Below, one piece after another: positions 11,151 through 24,100 of a DNA stretch of 64,000 nt. This DNA comes from Rotaria macrura. Taxonomy: Eukaryota; Rotifera; Eurotatoria; Philodinida; Philodinidae. Position numbers and translations under genes: made by a program. Location: assembly GCA_900239685.1 (NCBI GenBank), contig OENT01000110.1:146716-210715 (forward strand), written 5' to 3'. A model generated the notes under the pieces. That model saw nothing but the letters and a program-made list of their open reading frames with translations. It was not told the origin of the DNA and searched no databases. Position 1 is the stretch's first letter. Every line of letters begins with the position of its first letter.

Positions 11151-14100
11151 GGCAAAAAGTTCTATAAAAGGAGAATAATATTATGAGTATGTCATTTTCT
11201 TGACAATTATTGACGATAGAAGAGGATGAAATGAATGGTGCTGATGATGTCCATCGGTGACGAGTATGTAGCATGGATATTTTTTAAATTAATAAAAAAG
11301 GTAATTTATTCGAATAGAAAAGAGAAAAAATGATAGGAAGTGATTTTAAAAGCTATAACCTGGTGCATCGCTGATAACAAACACGTGGGTAAAAAAATTG
11401 ATTACAAAGTCATAGATCATGCACTGATAGAAATTAGAAGAAACATGCCGTGAACCTGCTTTTTGCATGGAAATATTAAGATATTTCAGATTTCATTAAA
11501 TATTCAATAGTATATATTCGTAATGCATCATATTTGACGAAATCACTTTGTCTCAATAAACATCATAGTTGAATTTGTTCTCGGCGCTGGATAAGTATTT
11601 TGTCAATCATTAATATATTTATATCAGTAGATTAAAAAGAAACATTTACAAGTGAATATCGAATAGTGTTTCAATAAGGACGTCAACATTGATTATCATA
11701 AGATTCGTTTTATTCTATCTCAGTGTCACATTCCATTGATCAGCTAGCTTCATATTAAATAGTCAACTTCGAACACATTCGGTATTTTTTGAGTATTCAT
11801 AATAATCCATATTGCAGAGAAATTAGCAAATATTCTCTGACAAGTTGAGCGTACTACACAAATTATTTTGTTTTATTATGTAAAATTATGAAAAACATTG
11901 CTTGGAATTAATAGTTACTCAAAATTTCTTGATAGTTTCTTTACTTTTGTTTTAACTAGTTTTCGTTGACACATTGAAAAACTTTCCGTGTTTGTGATAT
12001 ATTGAAAATATATTTCTATACATGACTGCATTTACGCATGAGAATGGATTTCATCTGTCAATCATTTTAGAAAGGTAACTTGTTGATAATTCAAACTTTC
12101 AAGGTAAACTCTATGATTCACATTTGTGTTTCACACATTAACAAAGACACTTGTAAATGAAATAGAACATTTCTTTCCAAAACGTATCCACTCATCCCAG
12201 AGATTGCGCATTTGAATCGTTTTCATAATTATGATATCCGCTGAAACTGCGTTAACGTATAGTGTCAATACAGTGATTCCTATAGAATTCGATTGACACC
12301 TCATCAAATAATTTTCTGTTTAGTTATAATGATGATATTGACCAGACCCACTGACAGTATTTTAGGTGAATCATCTAAGAGGTGTTTTGTTACTTCTTCG
12401 ACTCGAATGGAGTACTCTTCATGGAAAACTATTATATAGGAAGTATAAAAAATGTATTAATTCAAATATCTATCAGTGAATTTTTTCTTTTATTAAGCAC
12501 ACTAAGAATATAATTAAAGTAGATAAATTATGTGTAAAGACAGTTATTAGATATAATGATAACCGTAGATATGACGACGAGTATAGTTCAAGGTTACAGT
12601 AACGAATATGCTCTTCCTAGTGTCTAGATGCCTTCTTTTTCTCTTACGAAGGCAGTGAAAGTTCCGACTTTTGAAATTGAGTAAAACGATATGAAATCAT
12701 ATATTTTATTAGTCACGCATATGACCATGTAATCTATTTTGACAAGCACGTCGAAAAAGCATAGAGTGTCTGTTTCAAAACAAAATTACTGCTGTATGAA
12801 AAAAAAAATACGTAGTTTTTCTTTTTCTACAGTTACTGTCTAATAACGAAATGAAACATGAGTGATGACAAAGTGGAAAAATAAATCATATACGCCTCGT
12901 GACCAAGGAATGCTTTCCGATGTGCAGTTTGAGTCCTTTAAAATTACTTATTTAGTTTTTTAAATATATAGTTTACGATTCTTGACGATTTCAGAAAATG
13001 ACAGGCTATGAAATTTGAATATTTGTGACACACAAACTGATATGAATGTGACCAATCTTGCTTGATCCAAGTCCATTTCATTTTCGTGTTAGTGTATTTG
13101 TTCCGATTGACAGAAAAAGCTACTAAATTCATTGACTTTGCATCTGACACATTTTCTAAAACCTCCAGTGCATTGTTCTTTCGTCGGCGATTGAGAAACA
13201 AGTTGTCAAAAGTCTTTGATCAAGGTCTCTGTCAGACCTTCGTTCTAGTAAATTGGTTTTTATTGGTATCAATCTTCGTCCGAATTAGTTTAGTATGTTC
13301 CTCATCTTTTTTCAGTTATCAAGCTTCAATGATTTTCATGTTTGATTTGGTTTGCCTTTATTGCAATCCTATCAATAAGAGCATAGCTAACCTTGTTTCA
13401 TATAGTCTATTGTTAGAATTCTGTTTTCTCATTACCAATGAAAATACTTTTCAGACGTCTGCTCCGTCATACAAGGCGGTAATCTTGTGAAACGAAAAGA
13501 TCTATATTTGTCTTCCGTGAAACGTTTTAATGCTAAAAACATTTACGGAAATAAATATCATGAGTATTCAAATCAACAATGTTCATCAACAATAAATTTA
13601 TCTATAAGAATTTTAATTCAGTTGTAACATGAATATTGGCGCACAGTGCAGATGTACTGAGAAAGCATTGAAATACTCGTACAAATACGAAAGGAAAGAA
13701 ATCAAACTAGTATAAAATCAATGTTTAAGAAAAATTCTAGAGTAACAGTTGCACAACTTTGTTTCTTGAAAAACTCAATTATTAATGATTGCTGTTGGAA
13801 ACAGGATACTAGACTCATACCTATCATCTTTTTTCATCCCCGATTCTGAACATCTCTATATCTATGTGGTTTGACTAAAGATAGTCATTTAGAATTTTCA
13901 TCAGAGAGATGTTAAAAGTTGACTGAGACTACATAGTACTTTTGGAGTTTTCCTCCTTTGAAATCACAACTGATTTATGTAAGTTAATTTTTTACATTAC
14001 ATACTTACATAGGGATGATTGATTTATTCGTTAGAAAAATATTTAACAAATACTATCTCGATAGATAAAGAAAAAATTCAGTATTCATGGAAACTTGACA

Positions 14101-17100
14101 AGCATGATTTAAATCAAGATTTTAGTAACAATGCAAAAAAATTAACTTTACTTTCGTAGGACTAGGTTTGAGATATGTTTGCTTAGTGAGTATTTCAGAA
14201 TAATTTGGATGCATATGCTATTAATGAATGATGAGAGAGTTTCAGTGGATGTTTCGCATGAATACGTTCATCTATCGATAGGAACTGATGTCAAACGATA
14301 AATGTTAGTCTATGTTATTTTTGACAAAAATAATATCAATCATCGACGAAGTTAAATTTATCATTTTTGAATGTAAAAAGTTATAATTGATATTAGTAGC
14401 GTGGACAGTTATAATTTCACTAAACATATTATTCCATTGATGTTCGGATGATACCCTAAGGACAGATCAGTATGAACTAAATCAAATTCAACTGTTAATT
14501 TGCATTAGTCGATAATGTCATAGAAAGTTTCTAATCCGATAATGGCACTCAGAATCGAATTTCTATGGACTTGATTCAATTTTATCAATCAGTTTTTCGA
14601 TTACGACTAATCATAACGTAAAGTTGCTGATATGATTGATATTTTTGACAATTCATGTCCAATATTCTATTTGACGTATTCAATAAATAAAAAAGATTTC
14701 AATTAAAGACTTTATCAACAGACGTTTTATACATGCAGAACACTAGTGAAAATACTCTTGTGATAATTTAAAAGTTGAGTCCTTGATTGACCTAATTATC
14801 ATTACATATAAGTACTCTATCTAGAAATATCATACTTGGCAGTTGTTCAACTTTATCTGTGAAAGCCGATATATAATCGACACAGTTATCGTGTTTTTGT
14901 CTTTGTGCAGACAATATCAAAGTAGCACGCATGAGAAATCTATAAAAGTTAATATTTGTATCAGAATTAAAAACGGCGTGTGTGTTTGTGTGTTATTTGA
15001 GTACTTCGAGAATGGACATATTTTGCTGAAATTCGATATTGAATAGTCATAATCGAAAAACATTTGAATGCGTTTTTATTTAGAAGCGTATTATCCAGTG
15101 AAACTAATTTGCACTGTCTAAAATAATCAAATTATTTTTCAAACTATTATACCTGCGTAAAAGTAATTTTTACTTGTATAGTTCTCTCTCTAGAGTTTGA
15201 ATCTCTTTGCACATATGGATTGATAGTTATATTAAATTTATTCTTAAAGATGGTATAGGTCATTATTCATAGAATATAAGTTTTGTTTAGACGAATGATT
15301 GTTCACATTCTATTGTGCTCGCAATTTTTAGCAAATTATTGATGAATGTTTTTTTTATCAATAGAAATCTATTCCTAATATCTTATCGCTATGATTTCTA
15401 AATATGATGATCGCTCTAAGGAATAAAAATCAGACTAATAAGTTACGTATGGCACAGTTCTAATAGAATGTAATCTGTTCGAGAATTCATCAATACACTA
15501 TTTCTGGTAATTCAAATCTGCGGAATCCAGATATTATTTATTTGGCAACATCGCCTGATAATAGTGATAAAGTGGAGTGTACGATCACAATTGTATGGTA
15601 ATAAACAATGCCATTTGAGAAGCGTAATGTTTGTATAAACTTTGTTTCATCGATTTTGAATCCTTTCGAATTCTTTTCTGTTTTGTTTTTCATTCATTAT
15701 ACGTGAAGTCTTGTTTTTATATAATCGAGATGATGTGCTGCAATATATTGCATGATATTCGCGTACATGACTTCTTTTTGTTAGAATGAATCACAGCAAT
15801 ATCTGTCGTAGAATCCAAAAGAAATAGTTTCGTTGTCACATCAGATGCTTTGGAACTTGTGAGGTGCAACGGACGCTAGTCTCACTCGAAATCCATACCA
15901 ATAGATTCACTCACTTCTGACTGTTTATTTTAGGTATAGTTCACATTCATGTTTAGATTTATTTCAAGAGACTGATTTCATCGTAGTCAAAAGATGAGCA
16001 CCTCTGTGATACTTTTTAACGTATGTTTGATGATGAAGAGGACTGAAAATTGAAATATTAATATCGTCATCAATTGAGTTTCATTGTGTCTTAGAAAAAA
16101 TTTGTTTCTTATTTACGTCTACAATCACGTAAAATAAATGAATATTACAGTCAATCGTTCGAAATGTATCAATTTGGGTGCGAATGTTCATCTTATTCTA
16201 ACACACACTTGCCCTTTCTGTCATAGGCAACAAGTGTCTAGAACGCTTTTCATACAATTCAATTTTTTCATTGCTTTCATTTATTTATGAACATAAACGC
16301 GAGAGTAGATCGCGATAGAACGATTCGTTGCATGGGTGTCATCGTTGCCACACTTAATTTTGTTCGATAAATCTGAAAATAAAGTCAACTTCTTGCAGTA
16401 TAATCCAAGAGAGGGGAATTTACGGTGCCGATACAAGCACAAACTTTAGAGAATACGTGCAGCGTTTAGAGATCGCATTTAACGTGTAGAACTGGGTGCT
16501 GTTGACGATTTAGATACAAAAGTAGCTAGAATTTGAGTACAGCATGGGCATTGTGTGCGAGTTGGACTAGTTATTTCTGTTTGCACTACAAACATCACCC
16601 TTAAGAACTCACATCCACATCCTTCTCCCTCGACACTTGTAAATAAGATCAATCTAGAAAATATTTATTTGTTAAAACAATTATAATCAAGTAGCATAAG
16701 TTACATAGAAAATAGACACAATGTTAATTGTTTTAGTAATCGATATATTTCAGTTCTACAAGGAAATGCTGAATCATATGATCATGATCGTTTTAGAATA
16801 CACGAGGCTGTCTCATTAATAAAGACATGCCTTTTCTTCATCTTGTATTGGGCTCACGATGTTAGAGTAATCAAATAATATTCGATTGAATTCTCTGCCC
16901 TCATAATTGATAGTTACTGTCTGTTCAGTTGACCTCTGCTCATCCCTCACTTCTTTCTTATATTCTTCCGAATACATAACGTTTGTTCTGTGTGAACTAG
17001 ACAGAACTAGAGTACGAAAATAGTGTATAGTGAACACCTTACACCGAGGGTAGTGTTAACCCTAATCTTCCAGTTTCTCAGAAGATCTCAATATACTATA

Positions 17101-19990
17101 ATACGCCACTAGTAATGAAAGAGTCTACCTCTTGTTTTTTCATTACAGCGACATAATATATGGTGTTAGCATAACCAATTACTAGATATATTCGAGAGTG
17201 AGTATTACCAATCGAGGTTTCAATTCCTGTGAACGTTTTTGGTTTCGAACATCTCTATCAATGACATATCATGAAGTTTTGTGTATATTTTCCGAGTTCA
17301 AAATCACCTACCTAAAAAGACTTGAAATCTATCGAATCGTATTGCGTGTCTGCTGTAGCTCGTATGGCTTTCGTGGACTTTCAAGCCAACCTTTCACTTA
17401 CCATCTAATATGCATAGTGCCATAAAAGTATTTATGTGCGGCTCTGTGAAAACTGTATTGAGGTGTTCAATTTTCTTTAAAATAAAACCCAAACCCAGAT
17501 GAGCTTCTACTCAAACTCATTAGTGAACTGATCGTTGAAAAACTGCGAGATTTACCTATGAGAGATGAATCGTGTCCTACGAAAAAAACAGCGAATTCTT
17601 GTTGTGATTTTAATGGATTCAACCGGAATGTAGAAACGACCTGTTAAAAATATACTCGTTAGGAGATATCGAATTCAAGAATAATCGATGTAAAGGATTG
17701 TCGAACAGAGGAAAGAAGTCAAATATAGTGTAAAGGTAACATTTAAAAAAATACCTTTTTTATAACTATAATATCAATATAATAGAATTTCTCTATTTAT
17801 TTTATTTTCCAACGTACACTGTAAATCAGTGCTATGATTCAGCTCGATGATGGTTTGCAAGTCATGCTAATGATTGTAAAAATTGCTAAGTAGTGTATAA
17901 ATTCTTGATCTAGAAGCAAATGTACATTTATCTACTTGATTAATCTATTCTACACCGGTCGTAACTCCTCCGTGCGTTTGACTGCGTATGTTTTTAGGAT
18001 GCTTTCGGATTCTCTTGCATTAATAATTAGCTACTGACTGATTACCATTCATAATGAAAAATCAAAAGAGACAATCAACTCTTGGCACAATATTTTTGAA
18101 CAAAAACCCATTTCTGCATGTATCTACAGTCTTGATATTAGAACTTTTATTACTGGAGAAAATTTTCTAAATCGAGTAACTAGAAATATTGATCTATTTG
18201 GTGTAATAAAAGTTGTATTTGTTATGTGAACTAGTTGTGTTTTTCACCAACAGAACGATTTGTTTGAGAAAGCGAATTTACATTTATATTCATATTTTTG
18301 TGCGTCGTCGGTTTCCTGTTTTATTTGGTTATCTTTTAAATAGAAATTGAAAATGATGTTTAGCTTAGAGATAATTGTGTAGAAAACGTATTGCTTGAAT
18401 TAGAATGCATCGCTTCAATGATAGATAATGGATTTCACAATTTATTAGGTTTTTTTCTATTTGTGTAAATCGTTCATTTTCTCGATGCCTGTTTCTTGCC
18501 AAAAGAGAAGAATAGTATTTTCGTTTGTACGAACAAAACTTTCTTTTGTCCGAAGATACACATAAGATCTATTTTGAACTCTGTCTTTCTAGAATAGTTG
18601 AAGTCGTGTATGAGCATAGTTTTCAACGTCTCACGATTCATATGAAAATAGAGGAACACAAAACATCAACCGACGAATAATGATCATATGTGCCGCAATG
18701 CTGAAGTAATAGTACCAACTGGCAATAGAATTGATTTCATAGGAATAGCTTCTCACATTTGCACATCAGGAACTGAATTTTTGATTTTACGATTCCCTGA
18801 CTGCAACGCTAGGCCTATAGTCATTAGAGTATTGGTCTAATAATTATGTCAATAAAATCAATGTTCAGTATTGGTTCTGAGGGAATTATTACAGTAATTA
18901 GCACAATCATGAGATGATCGATATCAATATCACATCTTTCCTTATGTTTTTCTATTATAGTAAAAGCTTATCCGGTTCGATTAGTACCTCCGGCATTGAG
19001 CTCGTTCGTATGGAATAATTAAAACATGTTTCGTTCTTGTCCTATTTCAATAACGCAACAAATAAAAAGATGAGGCTTTCATGCACTTTATGAACTCCTC
19101 TATTGCACTGCTTTTCAACCCGTTCACACGCTAATGAAACATTCATCAAGGTCTCTTTTTTTAATTTGTCGGAAGATATACTTCCGATGACGTTACTCTG
19201 TTGTAAAAATTTGTGCATGATACAGCGCAATACTAGATTGATTACACTAAAACGGGTGTCACATACGACATGCCCACTTTTAATTTTCAATCGTTCAATT
19301 CATGCGAGGAAACTTTGAATTGCCTTACTAAACTCATTCGTTTGAAGTTTAACATTCTACGTAGATGCTGGTGCGAGGTCTCAAAAAAACGAAGTATTGT
19401 GTGTGAGCGTGAAATTCAAAATACTAACACTACCATATTGCCGACCAAATGATTTGCTTCTCTTCTGAAGATATGAAACAACTTTTTTGCGTGCCTGTAC
19501 TAAATGAATATCGATGCAAAAGGTGCAACTCTCACAGAACACAATGCAGAACAATTTTCATTCTATCTCTGCGAACCAGAAGAAAATTCTTGGAAACAAA
19601 GTTTGAATTTGTTATTTTTTCGGTCAAATCATATTTTTCTTAGTCAGATTTACTCAAGACATGGTGAACTTTCATATACGTTCACACAACGAAATTCTTT
19701 TCGAAAATTGATGCTCTGAGTATCAACTAGATGAATTGAAACATGTAAATTATGTAGATTACGTGAAAATTTCGATACTCATTGACTGTGATGGATGTCA
19801 TTGGTATTTTCTATCCTTAAAATTTCCGTCTCTAATATTTGTCCTAAATCTTTGGAACTAATATTAAACGAAGTCAAATTTTGAGTAGATTCCATCAGGA
19901 TATACGAAACATTTAACTAATCTAAACTTCCTGAAACACACTAATTGTCTCTGTTATTTAGCTGTCACGTTTGTAAAAATGAAGTAGATG
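11151..19990. other. Long gene-poor stretch
   Basis: About 9 kb without a supportable gene. The longest frame is on the plus strand at 13062-13490 (142 codons). It has a Leu/Phe/Ser-rich translation without recognisable domain order, lacks homologous-looking context, and overlaps an 85-codon frame on the other strand. No RNA gene or complete mobile element was recognised. Confidence 0.4.
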
Positions 19991-20001
19991 TTAATCTATT
20001 G

Positions 20002-20276
20002 AACTTCAATCCAGTGAAAAATTGTCCGATTCTACGAGATTATTATCGGATATTTGGGTAAAAAAATGAAAATTATGATCGATTGAAATTTCCGAATTCC
20101 AAGATAATTTGATTTTTAATCAAAAATAGTCTTTTAAATCACAATAGATTCTGGATTAAAATCAAATCAAATTATCTTGGATTTCGGAAATTTCAATCGA
20201 TGACAATTTTGATTTTATTGCACAAAAATCCGATGATTATCTAGTAGAATCTGACAATTTTTCATTGGGAAGTTGA
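20002..20276. repeat. Foldback element (~275 bp, MITE-like)
   Basis: Two arms of about 115-120 bp (20003-20120 and 20155-20276) pair along almost their full length. Examples are CAGTGAAAAATTGTCCGATT on the left against TCTGACAATTTTTCATTGGG on the right, and GATCGATTGAAATTTCCGAA against TTCGGAAATTTCAATCGATG. A short AT-rich loop lies between. Arm similarity is high but imperfect, so this is a moderately old insertion. No coding sequence is present. Confidence 0.75.
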
Positions 20277-21135
20277 CACGAAAAATATTCTAGAAGAAGA
20301 AAATAAAAAAGCTTTACATTATTGTAAAGAACGAAATTCTGTATCTGAAAGCGATTATAAAGACATTGTCAAACTATTGTTTTGTACTTGAAAAATTCAA
20401 TATTAGTATCGACCATTTACTATAGAATAACCACTATTACAACTGAAATCTATGAATTCCCAGAGCTTCCTATATTGTATCGCACGACTAACAATTTTTA
20501 ACGTTAGTAAAGTTATTTTTCATGGTTGTTTCACTATGAATTAATCGTTTTCTAAACATTCTACAATGATGATGAAACGAACCATGAATTAAAACACATA
20601 ATCGATGATTAAATAATTATATATTGCACTGCAACACTACAAATACAAGGTGCGTTAGAAAATTCTACTCACCCTCGTCCTATCTAGTCAATTTATGAGT
20701 ATGTTTTGACTTTTAAATATTTCGTTATTTATATATTTATATATATATATATGTATCTAGTGTTCATACTGTTCAGTTTTAGTCACACATTCAATGACAA
20801 ACTGTCAATTTTGGAAAGATCTTGACACACACACACACACACACACGCATGCGCACATATTGAACAAAACAGAAAAAGAAAGAAGTTTTGTACCACAGTA
20901 ATGGATACGACAACAAGCCACACAGAAGAAAGAAGAAATAATTATTTGTTGATATGAATACACGCTCAAATGACATTGACATCGCCACAGGAAAATAAAT
21001 TAGCACCACGTATTGTCTTCGATTAAGGATTCGATTAGAGAAAAAATAAAGAACTGCAATGCTCATAAAAACATAATGAACAAGCGTACTTTTGAATTAA
21101 ATTAACACCGGCATATTATTAATCAACAAGATAAA
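20277..21135. other. 3' flank of the downstream RGS gene with simple repeats
   Basis: Contains a (TA)n run near 20735-20755 and an (AC)n run near 20825-20847. Probably includes the 3' untranslated region of the minus-strand RGS gene that ends at 21136. No gene seen. Confidence 0.45.
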
Positions 21136-24100
21136 TCACCGTCGAGGGCCACAGTAAATATCTAAACAAGTACATTTAATCAATAGAAAGATTTCTTATG
21201 ATTTAATTTTCAATCAACTTACGATCTTTTTCGGACAACGTCGGCGATGATTCAAGCATTGATGCAAAGAGATATTCGTCAACATTAGTCGCTTTATTAT
21301 GTGTCACGATTTGTAATATTCCACATTCATCAAATTTAATATCGTCATCGTTTTCTGATATCATCTCAAATATATCATTTGCTCTTTTTATTTTTTGTCT
21401 AGTTGACATATCTAAAACCCACAATGCATAGTCGCATGTCCAGTTCTTTGTTTATTGTCTTACCAACACCGGATGCTGTTCTGGTTAACGTAAATATTCT
21501 TTGATTATCATAGCATCCGACCGTTTCGTTTAAATTAAGTGGTATCAATGAATTATTCTAAATAAGAATTAAATTTAACAAAGATTTATAAAAGAAACAA
21601 TTACTTATACTCATTAATTATACATACAGCATAAAAAACGAATAGTCCAATAGAATAATTCAATTTTTCAACGATGGGTTGTAAAACTTGCAGAAGTGTT
21701 CGTTTCGGATTGCATCTTACGCATAGAGTTTTCGTTGGAAAATCAATACGAATCAATATACGAAGTTCAACGTAAATCTCTTTTCCAGATAACGTTCGCA
21801 ATGAATCTTGAATATCAACGGGTTGCTAAATAAAAACAATCTCGAAATACATTTATCATTCTATGGTACAGATGAACATGATAATAGAATTTTAATCAAT
21901 AAAATACAATAGCCAAAGACAATGACTGACATTCCTCATATTTCATTTGAAACATGAAGTAACTGACATGTAAAATGAGTTCAATATGGAAATAAGATCT
22001 TAGTCAGGCTCAAAAAAAAGCATCTTCTCTCGTTCGTATACGTAATTTAAACATATTGTGTTAATTGCAATAACAACAAACAAGATCAAATTATATTTGA
22101 GTCTATAGAAAAGAATGATCCAATCACTAGTCAACCATAAGTATAAAAATAAGAGAAAGAAAAAATGTAAATGCCTTGAAAAATTCAATTAAATCCTATT
22201 CGGAATATTTTGAAATAGAATCAAATGTAAATCAATAAATACGAATGCAGATCTGTATGAAACATTGACTATTTTAAATAGATTGGAAATAATCAAAACA
22301 AACGGTAAATTTTCATTTCAGACATAGATGTTGACAAGATTCGACTCTAATACATGTGTAGCATGTAGAGGAGAAGGATAACAAATCACAACTGAGCTAT
22401 CATCCCAACGGATGATTTTAGTCTTCATCATGCTTAAATAAATCAAAACTGAACAAGATAAAAAATGACATCTGCATTTGTTGTCGTATCCGCCTTAAGA
22501 AAAATGGTTTAACAATTGCTCATCGAATTTCTTGATCAACTATGCTGAACTCAAAAAGATATTCATTCTACAATATGATTGTTGAGAAATCATTTTAAAC
22601 AGAACAATCGTTGACATCTAAACAGTATAGAAGTATTTAATAGTAGATCTAGTCGTCGTAACATTTTTCTTTTAAAACGTTTTTCACTCAAACATACCTT
22701 TAGAATCTATGAACAGCTTAATGTCTACGAGTAGAAACTAATGAAATTTTTTTAATTAACTCTGAGGGATTCTTTTTTCTTTCATACGATACATTCAGCT
22801 ATTCATTAATATTGAGTAAAATTCAACCTCGAAAGTAACCCGACCCGATTAATTCTATTCTGTCTCTAATAATAGATGATAAACGAAATCAACAACAAAG
22901 AAAATTGATTTGTATAAAAGTAGTGTACACATCTAATGAGATATAAGAATGATTGAGGTCAAAAACAGGTAATCCTATTCATATCAACTGCGTGCTTCAT
23001 TCATTTTGTTCTTTGATTAGAAGTAATTCATAAGTAGACAAGGTGTAAGCTGTGGATTTCCTAGTTTACTAACTATAATATTAGAAAATCAACAAATTAT
23101 TTACTTTATCTGTCGAATATAATTCAGTTCGATACCACGTGAGTCCACGTTTAGCAAATAAACGAGTGATGGCTTTTTGAATAGTATTTGACGAATTGTA
23201 GGTTAAAATAACAGCTGATGTTGAATCCGGAAATAAGAAGCGACAAAAACGTGATAGATCTATTGGTGATATCAGGGGACACTCCTATGACATTTGAAAA
23301 ACAAACAACCAGATTCATTCTATTGCTTTTATAATTGAACAACAAGGAATAAACTAACGGTTACAAATTTCTTATCAATATAATCTTGATTCGACTCGGA
23401 ACGTGAAACAGCAATGAGCGATGATGAATCTTGTTGGTTAATAGTAGGCGAATATTTATTTATTTTATACGAACTTCCGATTGTTATTAATGGAGTTGAT
23501 ATTGGACTATGAAGATATATTGATGATGGTACTGATGTTGTTGGAATTTTATTTAGATATGACGTTGGTGACAATTCGGCGGATGGTGATTTATTGGCTA
23601 TTGTCGAATTGAAATTTTCATGTGATGATGTACTTGTACTAGCATTTGCAGTATGATGCGGATGATGGTGATGAAAATTAGACGATGATGAGGGTGTATC
23701 ACGTTTAACTAAATTTAGAAATTCAACAAATCAACAATCGTCGTTCTTTTTTTCTTCTTTGTTTTAAAATCCATCAGAAATGAAAGCCCAGAATTGAAAA
23801 CATTTTCTGTTTCTTTTTTGGTTTCTAGTTTTTAGAGATTATTTTCTATCTACCTGAATGAAGTAGAAAAGTTAATGAAATACACTAATCATCACTGGAA
23901 TCTTCATTGAGCGCATTACTCGCCGCGGTCGACACTGCAACGGAGAGAGTCATCTATATCGATAGAACTGTATTTTACTAGACTATAGATATACATATAT
24001 AAATATATTGATATATATTCAGGAGGTATACGTGCGAATGGGAATTCAAGAAACACAAGGTTCTAGTATATGCAAGTCTATCAATATTAATATTTCATTG

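Noticed and set aside
13062..13490. 142-codon plus-strand frame, the longest in the 11-20 kb region
   Set aside because: No recognisable domain, hydrophobic-rich chance-like composition, and an overlapping frame on the other strand of similar quality.
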